From Mariniblastus sp964414815 (lineage in GTDB: Bacteria > Planctomycetota > Planctomycetia > Pirellulales > Pirellulaceae), in assembly GCA_964414815.1 (NCBI GenBank), contig CAYPXY010000002.1, forward strand, positions 1 through 64,000: a stretch of 64,000 nt of DNA. Direction: 5' to 3'. Position numbers and translations under genes: made by a program. The notes under the pieces were generated by a model. It had not been told where the DNA came from and searched no databases. It worked only from the letters and a program-made list of their open reading frames with translations. Of the stretch, positions 1 to 8,264 are shown in pieces. Positions within the stretch are counted from its first letter, which is position 1. The number at the start of each line of letters is the position of its first letter.

Positions 1-770
1 TGGAAAAGCAATTCTTTGGCCGCCATCCCAAGTACCGGCCGATTTCCATCCCAGAGACCTCGCCCCGGCGCAGGTTTCTACAACACTTCCAAAGTGCCTG
101 TCCTTTGTTCCCCTTTGTTCCCATCCCAAAGTGCCTGTCCTTTGTTCTCCCCCCATTCTGCTCCTGATGAGATTGCTCCAGAGATGGTTCACGCTTTGTA
201 CAATTTCATTCATCAACGAAAAATGTTCTCAGAGCGTTGGGGTTCTTGGGAGTCTGGGGTAGTAGAGGGGATCTGTCGCCTGGTTACTACAGATGCAGCA
301 TTGAAAGAATTTTTAAAATTGTGTGAAAACAAAAAATTTTCCAAACTTGCCAAAGTAGTTGCAAAAAATGACGGTTTCCCGGATTTGCTGGTGGTGATCC
401 CTTAAAAAAGGAATACAAAGGACACGAAACCAAAGGAAACCAAAGGACGGGAACCAAAGAGGAAACCAAAGAAGAGGAAACCAAAGGACAGGCACCTGTC
501 CAAGTTTACATTTTACATTCACAAAATGCATGTCCTTTGGTTTACTGCAGCGCTCCCAAGGTGCGTGTCCTTTGTTGCTTTCTGCCAAGGGGAAACCAAA
601 GGACAGGCACCTGTCCAAGTTTACATTCACAAAATGCATGTCCTTTGGTTTACTAAATGCATGTCCTTTGGTTTTTTTGGTTTAGTTCTTTGGTTTGGTT
701 TCCTGGTTTCGACACACTGCAGCGCTCCCAAGGTGCGTGTCCTTTGTTGCTTTTTCTTTTTGGTCTTCTT
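1..770. repeat. Dense cluster of GTGCCTGTCCTTTG repeats
   Basis: The stretch is built from many copies, in both orientations, of a short word of the type GTGCCTGTCCTTTG and its complement CAAAGGACAGGCAC. Examples start near 97, 130, 486, 561, 599, 639, 660 and 733. Two copies form the near-palindrome GGACAGGCACCTGTCC (about 492 and 605). A longer unit, from that palindrome through a Pho-unrelated ATGCATGTCCTTTGG word, is duplicated (about 490-546 and 601-650). A second unit containing CTGCAGCGCTCCCAAGG is also duplicated (about 545-580 and 716-750). Spacing is irregular, so this is not a CRISPR. Confidence 0.8.
16..405 (+). CDS. Hypothetical ORF partly made of repeat sequence
   Basis: I do not recognise this 129-codon frame. 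Its first half (about residues 20-50) is translated repeat DNA. The second half (about residues 50-129) looks more like real protein: acidic and basic residues alternate in helical patterns, and it ends in a hydrophobic LLVVIP tail just before a TAA. One reading is that it is the 3' remnant of a gene whose start was overwritten by the repeats. Chance translation of intergenic DNA is about as likely. There is no clear ribosome binding site at the first ATG/TTG choices. Confidence 0.2.
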   Translation: MAAIPSTGRFPSQRPRPGAGFYNTSKVPVLCSPLFPSQSACPLFSPHSAPDEIAPEMVHALYNFIHQRKMFSERWGSWESGVVEGICRLVTTDAALKEFLKLCENKKFSKLAKVVAKNDGFPDLLVVIP

Positions 771-780
771 TTCTGGAGCT

Positions 781-1362
781 ATGAGCTGGATTTTCTACAA
801 AGAAGCGAAACACAGTCCGATCGTTTGTATTTCAGCTGGAACACTTCTGACGGCGATGTCAGGAGGCACCGCGTTTTTACTGGGCGGGTTGATCATGCGA
901 AGGCAGTACCGCCAATTATGCTGCTTGAACATACCGCGAGATCGCAGGCCTCTTGAATTGCACACGCCGGTGATTTCAGATTCAAAGATGGCGGACGGGT
1001 CGGAAGGCCCGGGGTTTCTGTTGGGTGGAGATTTGGATTGGGAAACGCCCCACATTCCTCGTGAAGAACTGGTCGCGGTACAGCTTTGCCCTTGGTACGT
1101 CGTCATTCGTGATGGCGGTGGTGGAATATCAGCATGGGCGGTGCAGGGCCTGTTGGTCATTGAATCGCCAGATCTCGATGGCTATACCCGACTGCCGATC
1201 ATGTTGACCTCTGATTTCACGGGCGCGGCACGTCTGATGCGGCAGCTTGCTTTGACGCTGCAAGTTCCCTTTCTGTTCTGTGCCGATGCTGAAGATTTCA
1301 AGGCGGAACGATTGCGGGCCAGGACCCGACCAGCAATTCAAATGGGCGGAACCATGTCGTAA
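781..1362 (+). CDS. Hypothetical membrane-anchored protein
   Basis: The 193-residue product begins MSWIFYKEAK. A hydrophobic stretch (about residues 11-38) is followed by a soluble domain of about 150 residues with alternating acidic and hydrophobic segments. I do not recognise the family. The frame stays open upstream to 526, but that part is only translated repeat sequence, so the ATG at 781 is the first plausible start. The gene directly abuts the repeat cluster, so the true N-terminus could have been replaced. It stands alone between repeat blocks, with no visible operon partner. Confidence 0.5.
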   Translation: MSWIFYKEAKHSPIVCISAGTLLTAMSGGTAFLLGGLIMRRQYRQLCCLNIPRDRRPLELHTPVISDSKMADGSEGPGFLLGGDLDWETPHIPREELVAVQLCPWYVVIRDGGGGISAWAVQGLLVIESPDLDGYTRLPIMLTSDFTGAARLMRQLALTLQVPFLFCADAEDFKAERLRARTRPAIQMGGTMS

Positions 1363-1379
1363 ATTGCAGGTATTATTTC

Positions 1380-1720
1380 AGTCTCAGTCCTTTGGTTTCT
1401 CCCCCTGAATAAGGGTGGCGTGATAAACCTTCTCGCACGACAATATCGGGCTGGTATATAATGCTGAACGATAGCGGTGATCGCATCCCTGCACTCCAAA
1501 AAGCCATAGAACCATAGCGGTGAATCTTCACCGCACTCCATAGAGCGATGGTGAACCATAGCGGTGATCGCATCCCCCCACTCCAAAAAACCAAAGGGAC
1601 ACCAAGGACAAAAGGGACACCAAGGACAGGCACCTGCCCAGCCAGCTATGCTGGCACATTCACAACTGCATGGTTCCTTCCCTCTTTGGGCTGTCCTTGA
1701 ATGGATTGTCTTGAATGGAT
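1380..1720. repeat. Tandem AGCGGTGA/CCGCACTCC hairpin repeats plus GGACAGGCACC repeat
   Basis: Three consecutive units of the kind ATAGCGGTGA...CACTCCA lie at about 1470-1500, 1514-1544 and 1557-1586. The middle one forms the hairpin GCGGTGAATCTTCACCGC. They are followed by AAGGGACACCAAGGACA repeats and a GGACAGGCACCTGCCCAGCC element at about 1625. The same two families recur near 17.0, 25.6 and 28.9 kb. Confidence 0.7.
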
Positions 1721-1722
1721 TG

Positions 1723-2058
1723 TCAGGCACCGCTGGCTTGCACTTGTGAGTCAATGGCTGCCGCCCACTTCTTGCGCCCAAAGAGAACGAAGCAGTATTC
1801 ATCACCACTAGAAGTTACCACCGCAAGAGAATTGGGGAACAACGGGATGATGCCAAGGAATTTTGTCCAACAAGCCCGTGTGCCACAAATCTGAGACAGC
1901 GGAATGTCTGTGGGGCCTGTTTGGATGTTGAACGCGTGTGACTGAAAGAACAATCGCTGATCCGTCAGGAACAGCTTTCCGCCAACGGTCTCTGCGCCAC
2001 GCTGAAGATTGGCGGCGCCCTCACGCAACAATTTTTCGTTGGGATTTAGGTTGATCAT
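1723..2058 (-). CDS. GRAM-domain protein
   Basis: The product is about 111 residues and is almost entirely one GRAM-like module: LNPNEKLLREGAANLQRG, then GGKLFLTDQRLFFQSHAFN, then a strand pair ending near the C-terminus. GRAM domains are PH-like folds that usually bind lipids or partner proteins; in bacteria small stand-alone copies are common and of unknown role. I chose the ATG at 2058 because the longer frame to 2118 adds 20 residues with no domain character. Its 3' end runs into the repeat block, so the last residues may be repeat-derived. Neighbours give no functional hint. Confidence 0.7.
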   Translation of the reverse strand: MINLNPNEKLLREGAANLQRGAETVGGKLFLTDQRLFFQSHAFNIQTGPTDIPLSQICGTRACWTKFLGIIPLFPNSLAVVTSSGDEYCFVLFGRKKWAAAIDSQVQASGA

Positions 2059-2160
2059 TGGGTGCCTTGAGAATCCATGTAAGCCTTCGGGTAGAAGGCT
2101 GAGAGTGCTTTGTGTCAAGCTTGTGACTCTTACCCCGTAAGGATCGCTCGATCAATATGT

Positions 2161-2218
2161 GTCGCCTTTGGCTCCGCGAAAGTAGAAAAAAGCAGGCTTT
2201 CGCTGAGCGGAAGGCGAC
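2161..2218. repeat. Imperfect palindrome (GTCGCCTT type)
   Basis: The arms at 2161-2182 and 2197-2218 pair at 20 of 22 positions (GTCGCCTTTGGCTCCGCG against its complement) around a 14-base A-rich loop. This is a typical intergenic hairpin repeat, lying between the GRAM gene promoter side and the IS110 remnant. Confidence 0.65.
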
Positions 2219-2285
2219 ATTAGATCTTCGAATTAAGCGGTCCGTCACAATCAAAACCATCCCTCAAACCCCAAGGCGTCTGGAC

Positions 2286-2357
2286 ATGTTTATTCTCGCA
2301 CTGGACCTCGGCAAATTCAATACGATAGGCTGCTTTTTTGATACCCCAACACGATAA
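2286..2357 (+). pseudogene. IS110-family transposase N-terminal remnant
   Basis: The 23 codons from ATG read MFILALDLGKFNTIGCFFDT and then a stop. LALDLGK followed by FDT is the start of the RuvC-like DEDD catalytic domain of IS110-family transposases, where the first Asp is catalytic. Nothing of the remaining 300 or more residues is present: the sequence runs straight into the end of the SulP gene on the other strand. The fragment is most simply the surviving 5' end of a deleted insertion sequence. It is short, so a chance match is possible, but residue order and spacing fit well. Confidence 0.5.
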
Positions 2358-2363
2358 ACAGTG

Positions 2364-4682
2364 CTACGGCTGTAGAAATTCGACCTGGTCGGAATCCTGA
2401 TCGAAAATCGCGCCGGCGATAATCAGCTCACCTTTGGCGACGAGCGACTGAAGCATTGTACTGCTTTCGGTCAGTTCGCTGACCCGGAGGCGGACATGTT
2501 CGTGGGTAAGTTCGTACAGGATTTTCGGTTGATCCTTTTCCGGCACATCGAGTATCTCGCGATTGACATCGGGATTGATCGACTGGCTGATTTTCTCCAT
2601 CAACTGGCCGAGATAGCGGGGACTGCCTGACACCAAGGGGACGTTGCTTTCGGCCGAGTGTTGCAACGCATACGACAGAACATGACTGTCCGTATTTCCA
2701 AGGATGACGATCAGTTTCACTCCGGCCACCGTGGCGGCATACTCCATTCCGCCGATGACAAAGGGGCCGATCACCTTGCCGGGCGTTCGCAATACAATCG
2801 TCTCACCCAGCTCCAGATCAAAAATCATTTCCACCGGAGTTCGCGAATCGATCCCGGTCAGGAACGCGACAAACGGTTTGACCCGTTCGTCTTGAGTGAT
2901 TTTGCGACGCAAATCGCGATCGAGCGGATGGCCTTCGGAAAATCGTTTGTTGCCTTCAGCCAGGATTCCCAACACTTGTTGAGGTGTCAGATTCTCCCGA
3001 GATTCCTGCGCCGAGAAATCCACGTTCTCGGTGATGCCTTCTTTGCGGCGATATTCCTCTTTCAGTCCCATGATCTGAAATCCAACATCGAGTGCCGGTG
3101 CGGTCTTTTCGCCGTACTCGCGGATCAAGCTGAGAATATCCGGATCGATGTAATCCGTCCGGCGAAGGTCCAGCAGAATTCGGCTGCCCGCAGGTGCCTC
3201 GCGCAATGCCGATTCGAGTGCCGCGCGATTCAGGAAGCTGACCTGATTCGGCAATTCAATATGCAGAATGTCGCCATCGATATGTTTCTCAAGAATCCGG
3301 CGGATGGGGCGCCGCAAGTTGCTGCGCAGGATGAACAGGATACTGATGACCAGTCCAATGCAGATTCCCACCAGCAAGTCAGTCATGACAATTGCGACGA
3401 GGGTGACAATGAACGGAAGGAATTGATAGCGTCCTTCGCTCCACATTTGCTTGAACAATTTGGGGCTGGCCAGTTTGTAACCGGTCATCAACAGAATCGC
3501 GGCCAGACAGGAATGTGGGATCATCTTGAGCAGGTGCGGAATTAAAACCACGCAACCCAACAACAAAAATCCGTGAAGGATGCCCGATAGCTTGGTTTGT
3601 GCGCCCGAATTGATATTGACCGTACCGCGAATGACGACACTGGTGACCGGGATCCCCCCGATCAATCCAGCGCACATGTTGCCCGCGCCCTGAGCGAATA
3701 GTTCTCGGTTGGGCGGAGAGATGCGCTGCTTTTTGTCAAGTTTGTCGACGGCGTCGAGGTTGAGCAACGTCTCAAGCGACGCAACGACCGCAATGGTGAT
3801 CGCTCCGATGTAGACGGACAGATTGGTCCACTGACTGAAGTCGGGTGTTTTGATGTAGGACTTGAATTCCGCAAAGCTGCTTGCGACCGGGACGTCCACT
3901 AGTTGCTGCTGGCTCAGAACCCAGGTGCCAGTGAGTGCCTTTGAGAAAGCCACGGCCAGCAACGCTCCCAACACCACCACGATCAGCGGAGAGGGAATCA
4001 GTGAGCTTTTCAGGACTTTGACTTTATCCCATCCGATCAGGAATACCAGCGAAAGCAGACCGATGCAGATGGCTCCCCACTGAATCCCTTCGCCGTAAAC
4101 AAAGATCTCCGAGATGGCTTTATAAAATCGAATGAAGTTGTCACCGAATTGATGCGAGTGGTCCACTTCCAGTTTGGCAAGGTCAGCATGTCGCATGTAG
4201 TCGGCCAGTGCTTCCGAATGACCGAAGATGACTCCCATGTCCTTGTTGTGGCCGAAGAGCAAGGGTAACTGTTTCAGCATCAGGATCACCCCGATCGCGG
4301 CCAGCAGCCCTTTGATGACGGCAGAGGGAAAGAACGCCGAGAGCGCGCCGGCCTTGAGGAGTCCGAAGACAATCTGAATCACGCCCGCCAGAACGACGGC
4401 GAGTAAAAACGCTTCGTACGTTTTCAGGTTGGCAATTTGGGCAGCGACGATTGCCGTCAACCCCGCGGCCGGTCCGGAGACGCTGGTGTGAGACTTGCTG
4501 ATAATTCCAATCACAATTCCACCGACGATCCCTGAAATCAATCCGGCGATGGGCTCTGCGTCCGACGCTTGGGCGATTCCCAGGCAGAGCGGTAACGCGA
4601 CCAGGAAGACGATGATGCTCGAGAGAACATCTTTGGCGATGGTTTGAGACGTGTAGGGGGTCGCCTGGCTTGAGCGATTCAT
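2364..4682 (-). CDS. SulP-family anion transporter fused to a degenerate carbonic anhydrase domain
   Basis: This is a 772-residue membrane protein. Residues about 10-480 are a SulP permease with many membrane segments and the SVSGPAAGLTA motif; it is followed by a STAS domain (about 490-570) and a beta-carbonic-anhydrase-like domain (about 590-760). SulP proteins move bicarbonate, sulfate or related anions, and SulP-anhydrase fusions are known. Here all three expected zinc ligands of the anhydrase are replaced: Cys by Gly610 in TGIDSR, and His and Cys of the HxxC pair by Asn663 and Ser666 in LGNTDSH. The surrounding fold motifs (IDSRTPVE, LIVILG) are kept. The ATG at 4682 is preferred because GGAG sits six bases upstream; the frame itself continues to 4727. 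Catalysis seems unlikely; a regulatory or binding role is inference. Confidence 0.9.
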   Translation of the reverse strand: MNRSSQATPYTSQTIAKDVLSSIIVFLVALPLCLGIAQASDAEPIAGLISGIVGGIVIGIISKSHTSVSGPAAGLTAIVAAQIANLKTYEAFLLAVVLAGVIQIVFGLLKAGALSAFFPSAVIKGLLAAIGVILMLKQLPLLFGHNKDMGVIFGHSEALADYMRHADLAKLEVDHSHQFGDNFIRFYKAISEIFVYGEGIQWGAICIGLLSLVFLIGWDKVKVLKSSLIPSPLIVVVLGALLAVAFSKALTGTWVLSQQQLVDVPVASSFAEFKSYIKTPDFSQWTNLSVYIGAITIAVVASLETLLNLDAVDKLDKKQRISPPNRELFAQGAGNMCAGLIGGIPVTSVVIRGTVNINSGAQTKLSGILHGFLLLGCVVLIPHLLKMIPHSCLAAILLMTGYKLASPKLFKQMWSEGRYQFLPFIVTLVAIVMTDLLVGICIGLVISILFILRSNLRRPIRRILEKHIDGDILHIELPNQVSFLNRAALESALREAPAGSRILLDLRRTDYIDPDILSLIREYGEKTAPALDVGFQIMGLKEEYRRKEGITENVDFSAQESRENLTPQQVLGILAEGNKRFSEGHPLDRDLRRKITQDERVKPFVAFLTGIDSRTPVEMIFDLELGETIVLRTPGKVIGPFVIGGMEYAATVAGVKLIVILGNTDSHVLSYALQHSAESNVPLVSGSPRYLGQLMEKISQSINPDVNREILDVPEKDQPKILYELTHEHVRLRVSELTESSTMLQSLVAKGELIIAGAIFDQDSDQVEFLQP

Positions 4683-4863
4683 GATGAACTCCATTTGCCA
4701 CACGGAACTCAATCCGGACTGGCACAACTGATACGGATTACGATTACGGGAGAGAGCCGAATCTCAGATCAAGAGCCGCATTCAAATAGAAAGCGCTCAA
4801 GTAAAAAGGGCGCCCGATCGGGGTGGGTCGGCAGAAAGACGATCAAGAAGGTCGCTGGAAGAA

Positions 4864-5211
4864 TCAGTTCAGTAGAGGCGCCATCAATCCATTGGGCAAT
4901 CGATGTCCCGACAGTGGGTGCGTTGTCAACGCCATTTGACGCCGCGCTTGGGGGACGAGACAGACAGACTCCGTGAGCCTGACACGGACGCGCGGGATGG
5001 AACGGACCAAGATACGCCGAACCGATCTCGATTTGATTGCGTGCTGGTGTTCCGAAAGTGTCTGAACTTCGGAAACCGGAATCTCATGCTCATTGACAAT
5101 GACCGTACCGATAGCACGACCGAATCCGGGTAGCAGAGTCAGTCCCATCAGCGCAATCGCAAAGGCGATCAGCGAGCAGCGTCTAAACGTTCCGAGGCGC
5201 ATCCATTGCAT
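4864..5211 (-). CDS. Small secreted hypothetical protein
   Basis: The frame has 115 codons starting MQWMRLGTFRR, a basic N-region followed by a hydrophobic core (about residues 12-30, ending LLPGFG) that looks like a signal peptide or membrane anchor. The rest is Arg/Val-rich without a recognisable domain. The ATG at 5211 lies three bases after the TGA of the upstream NRDE gene, so translational coupling is plausible. Composition of the C-terminal half is not clearly protein-like, and the gene could be spurious. Confidence 0.4.
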   Translation of the reverse strand: MQWMRLGTFRRCSLIAFAIALMGLTLLPGFGRAIGTVIVNEHEIPVSEVQTLSEHQHAIKSRSVRRILVRSIPRVRVRLTESVCLVPQARRQMALTTHPLSGHRLPNGLMAPLLN

Positions 5212-5213
5212 GG

Positions 5214-5987
5214 TCAAGCTTGTACCTGTGCTCGATTTTCCCGCAGGCCACGACTGAGGATATCTCTCAGCAGGGGAGAGTAATCTTCAAATTTCGATTG
5301 GTCAGGCGCCCCGTTGGAGTATTGATAAATCGCATCTCGCGGTTTGGTGCCGAGCGAAATCAGTGTGGAACTGACCGTACCGTAGCCCGGCTGGCGAATC
5401 ACCATGCTGGGTCGGGCAGGGTCGGATGAAGTTCTGGCAAGAACCTTGCTGGCGATGGCCAAAAACTTGACGGGCGAATCGAGTGTTTGCAATGTCAGAA
5501 GCCTCTGAGCCATGCCGGATCGTTCATCCGACCGCTCATTCAGGCCCCGTTCACCGACGATGCTCAGCCCTTGATCGAGAGCGGTCGCCGTGGTTTCTCG
5601 CCCCGACTGGACAACCCAGCCAAAATCAGAGTCCGCGATGACGTAATTTACACCACCAAACTGATCCGATTGCAGTTCTTCCATAGCGATATCGACGGCT
5701 CTTCGGGCAGAATTGCATTTCAACAGATCGCGGGCCAGTGAGCCTCGTGACCGGCTCGCCGGTGTTTGGCCGCTCTTTTTTCGGCGAACTACCCCCACAA
5801 AAAGACCATTCTGGTTTACGCCCAAATACGTCCCCCCCGAATGCTGATCGGTACTGGCCAGAATCCTGGGTTTCCCCGATTGGATTGAGGGAGAAGGGTA
5901 GATTCGGTCAAATGACTCCTCGCGGTTATAGGCGACCAGAATAGGAGCTTCAGGAACAAGGTGATATACGATTGCCAAAAGGCTCAT
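5214..5987 (-). CDS. NRDE (TANGO2-like) family protein
   Basis: The 257-residue product starts MSLLAIVYHL and carries the family hallmark N-R-E-E (LVAYNREESFDR), followed by GGTYLGVNQNGLFVGVV and GGVNYVIADSDFGWVVQSG. These match NRDE/TANGO2 proteins, whose fold resembles N-terminal-nucleophile hydrolases; their substrates are uncertain and eukaryotic TANGO2 is tied to heme and lipid handling. Many members have Cys as residue 2, as a potential nucleophile; here residue 2 is Ser. I used the ATG at 5987, since the six extra upstream codons have no support. It overlaps nothing and is followed at once by the small secreted ORF. Confidence 0.8.
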   Translation of the reverse strand: MSLLAIVYHLVPEAPILVAYNREESFDRIYPSPSIQSGKPRILASTDQHSGGTYLGVNQNGLFVGVVRRKKSGQTPASRSRGSLARDLLKCNSARRAVDIAMEELQSDQFGGVNYVIADSDFGWVVQSGRETTATALDQGLSIVGERGLNERSDERSGMAQRLLTLQTLDSPVKFLAIASKVLARTSSDPARPSMVIRQPGYGTVSSTLISLGTKPRDAIYQYSNGAPDQSKFEDYSPLLRDILSRGLRENRAQVQA

Positions 5988-6274
5988 TTGCTTTTCACTT
6001 TCCAAAGAACGTTAATCATCAGTCCATTGAGGCCGATCCACTGGAGGCCGGAAACACCAAGGAGGGTGCGTTGGAGGCCAATGAGCGACCCAGACTCAAT
6101 GTATCCAATTTTCAGCCGTCGGATAGCCTAAAAATCTGAAAATTCGTGATTAGGGTTGGTATTTTCACGAAGAATAGGCTTCTGGGTGGGGCCGGAATGT
6201 CAGCACTTCGAGATAGCAGAAACTTTCCCAACTCCGGCCAAAATACAGAAGCCCCCCAAACCTGGCCTGGTGGA

Positions 6275-6340
6275 AATCATAACCCGACGCGTAAGCGAGG
6301 GAAGAAACGCGGTCCCTCGCTTACGCGTCGGGTTATGATT
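6275..6340. repeat. Perfect 28-bp inverted repeat with 10-base loop
   Basis: The arms at 6275-6302 and 6313-6340 are exact complements, containing AACCCGACGCGTAAGCGAGG. The loop is 6303-6312. It lies in the 430-base gap between the NRDE gene start and the sugar transferase 3' end, so it could act as a terminator-like structure. The strict symmetry and lack of a T-run fit a mobile palindromic repeat better. The rest of this gap holds no gene I can support. Confidence 0.8.
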
Positions 6341-6405
6341 CGAATATTATCAACCGTGATAGTAGAGAAATCCACCAGCCCACCCCTAAACCCCCAGCCC
6401 CGAAT

Positions 6406-6442
6406 CCCCTAATCCCTAATCCCTAATCCCTAATCCCTAATA
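6406..6442. repeat. AATCCCT heptamer tandem repeat
   Basis: About five copies of the 7-base unit AATCCCT run from 6406 into the stop codon of the sugar transferase gene, whose last codons overlap the array. The array may vary in copy number between strains. Confidence 0.8.
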
Positions 6443-7912
6443 AGCGTTCTGCTTCGACGCCACCACTCGCAAGGTTTGCAATAGAATCTTCAAATCGAGC
6501 CAGATCGTCCACTCGCGGATGTACTGGTGATCAAAATGGATTCTTGATTCCATTTTGTCCAGCGTTTCTGTTTCGCCCCGGCAGCCATTGATTTGAGCGA
6601 GACCGGTGATGCCCGGTTTCACTTTGTGCCGCAGCATATAGCCCTGAATCTGCTTGCGATAGAATTCGTTGTGAGCGTTGGCGTGCGGGCGAGGGCCGAC
6701 CAGCGACATCGAACCGCCAAGCACATTGAACAACTGAGGCAACTCGTCGAGTGAAGAGCGGCGCAAGAATCCTCCGATCCGGGTCAGGCGACGGTCTCCC
6801 TTTTGAGCCTGGGTCACGGCGGCTCCATCCTCCATCACCGTCATGCTGCGATACTTCCAGACCTTGATCGGTTTTCCGTCCAGCCCATAGCGAAGTTGCT
6901 TAAAGAAAACTGGGCCTTTGGAAGTCAGCTTAACCGCGAGCGCAATAGCAGCCATCGGAATCGACAGCATCACCAATCCGATAGCGGCCAGTACCACATC
7001 AAGGCATCGTTTAATCGTACCATCAGCGCCATGCAGCGGATTCTCGAAAACACTGACGACCGGAATTCCCTGAACATCGCTCCAGCGCGAATAGAGCAAC
7101 TGAAACACAAACAGGTCCGGCACAATGTAGACCGACGCCGTGGTGTCCGAGAGCTGCTGAATCATGTCCCGAATGCGGTCTTCGGCGCGCATCGGCAGCG
7201 TGATGAAAATCACTCCCACCTTGCCTTCCTTCGACGCTGCAACCAGTTCCGTCACCCGTCCAAGTTTTTGGGGGAAGGCGTCCGGGATTTCTTCAAGCCG
7301 TTCATCGGGACGGTCATCATAGAATCCCAACAGCTTTAAACCCAGGTTCGGTGTGCCTTCGACGTTCTGGGCAAGCTGAATTCCCAGCCGGTTGATACCG
7401 ACAATCGCATAGTGGCGGACGTTCAGTCCCTTCGCGACTCTCCAGCATCGAACCCAGCGAGCCATCATCCGGAGATTGAGCGAGATAATCGATCCGCATC
7501 CGCACCAAACCAACAGACTGTAGCCAGCAACTTCACTGGTGTATTCAGTAAAACGTCCGAGAATCGCGATGACCGCAAACGTGAATCCCCAGCTTGCAAC
7601 AGTCAACACCATTTCGCGTTCGAACGTCAAATTGGGCCAGCGGCGAAACAGTCCAAGAAATTCTCCCACCAAATTGTAAGCACCGACGCAGATCAACCCG
7701 ATCAGAATCGTCGATTGGCTGTCCGATTCAGGAACGAATATGGTCAACAAATACAATCCCAGAATGATCGAAATCGAGTCGGAAAACTTCAGTAGCCAGT
7801 TCGGCCAGTCCTGTTGGGCGCGGATTTGCATGGGAGTGATGGGTGGAATAGTCGCAGGATAGGGGATAGTTGTAGGGTGTGTGAAGCGATCGGGTTGGCC
7901 GTTGCAATTCAT
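6437..7912 (-). CDS. Polyprenyl glycosylphosphotransferase (WcaJ-like initiating sugar transferase)
   Basis: The product is about 491 residues: several N-terminal membrane segments, a CoA-binding-like region (YAIVGINRLGIQLAQN), one more membrane segment, and a C-terminal bacterial sugar-transferase domain. That last domain shows KLTSKGPVFFKQLRYG, KVWKYRSM, LRRSSLDELPQLFNVL, GGSMSLVGPRP and KPGITGLAQI. Such enzymes attach the first sugar phosphate to undecaprenyl phosphate in the inner membrane, starting exopolysaccharide or O-antigen synthesis. The start at 7912 has AGAGG six bases upstream; the ATG at 7831 is the alternative. The frame to 8065 adds doubtful residues. It opens the polysaccharide cluster and is divergent from the epimerase gene. 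Confidence 0.9.
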   Translation of the reverse strand: MNCNGQPDRFTHPTTIPYPATIPPITPMQIRAQQDWPNWLLKFSDSISIILGLYLLTIFVPESDSQSTILIGLICVGAYNLVGEFLGLFRRWPNLTFEREMVLTVASWGFTFAVIAILGRFTEYTSEVAGYSLLVWCGCGSIISLNLRMMARWVRCWRVAKGLNVRHYAIVGINRLGIQLAQNVEGTPNLGLKLLGFYDDRPDERLEEIPDAFPQKLGRVTELVAASKEGKVGVIFITLPMRAEDRIRDMIQQLSDTTASVYIVPDLFVFQLLYSRWSDVQGIPVVSVFENPLHGADGTIKRCLDVVLAAIGLVMLSIPMAAIALAVKLTSKGPVFFKQLRYGLDGKPIKVWKYRSMTVMEDGAAVTQAQKGDRRLTRIGGFLRRSSLDELPQLFNVLGGSMSLVGPRPHANAHNEFYRKQIQGYMLRHKVKPGITGLAQINGCRGETETLDKMESRIHFDHQYIREWTIWLDLKILLQTLRVVASKQNAY

Positions 7913-8264
7913 TTGGCCTCTCAAATTGCAATGAGGCAAAAACAGTCGCACGACCGCCACAACACACCACGCATTCGGACCCCTGAAGTCTGAAGTCTGA
8001 TCCCTGAAGTCTGACAAAGCGTAGAACGCAGCAAAAAAGCAGCAGGGCCACTGCGTCATCTCCATCTCAGAAAAACAGACCGATTTGTGGTAGAATAGGG
8101 ATGATCCCGGTTGGTCCGGATTTGCGGTCGGGACCGATCATTCAATCGATTTCGGAAATTCAGAATTTCAAGGTTGCCTTTGACACAAGACTGGGTTTTC
8201 GACCCGAACAGCCCATCCTTTTGCCGATGGCGACCCATAATTTCCCAACCCTCAGGAACCACCA

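Noticed and set aside
80..770. Regular-looking repeats that might be a CRISPR array
   Set aside because: Units differ in length and orientation, spacers are irregular, and no cas genes are present.
526..780. Upstream extension of the hypothetical gene at 781
   Set aside because: The added residues are translated GTGCCTGTCCTTTG repeats.
2658..3545. Long plus-strand frame inside the SulP gene
   Set aside because: It is the complement of the SulP STAS and transporter codons, has no domain and no start signal.
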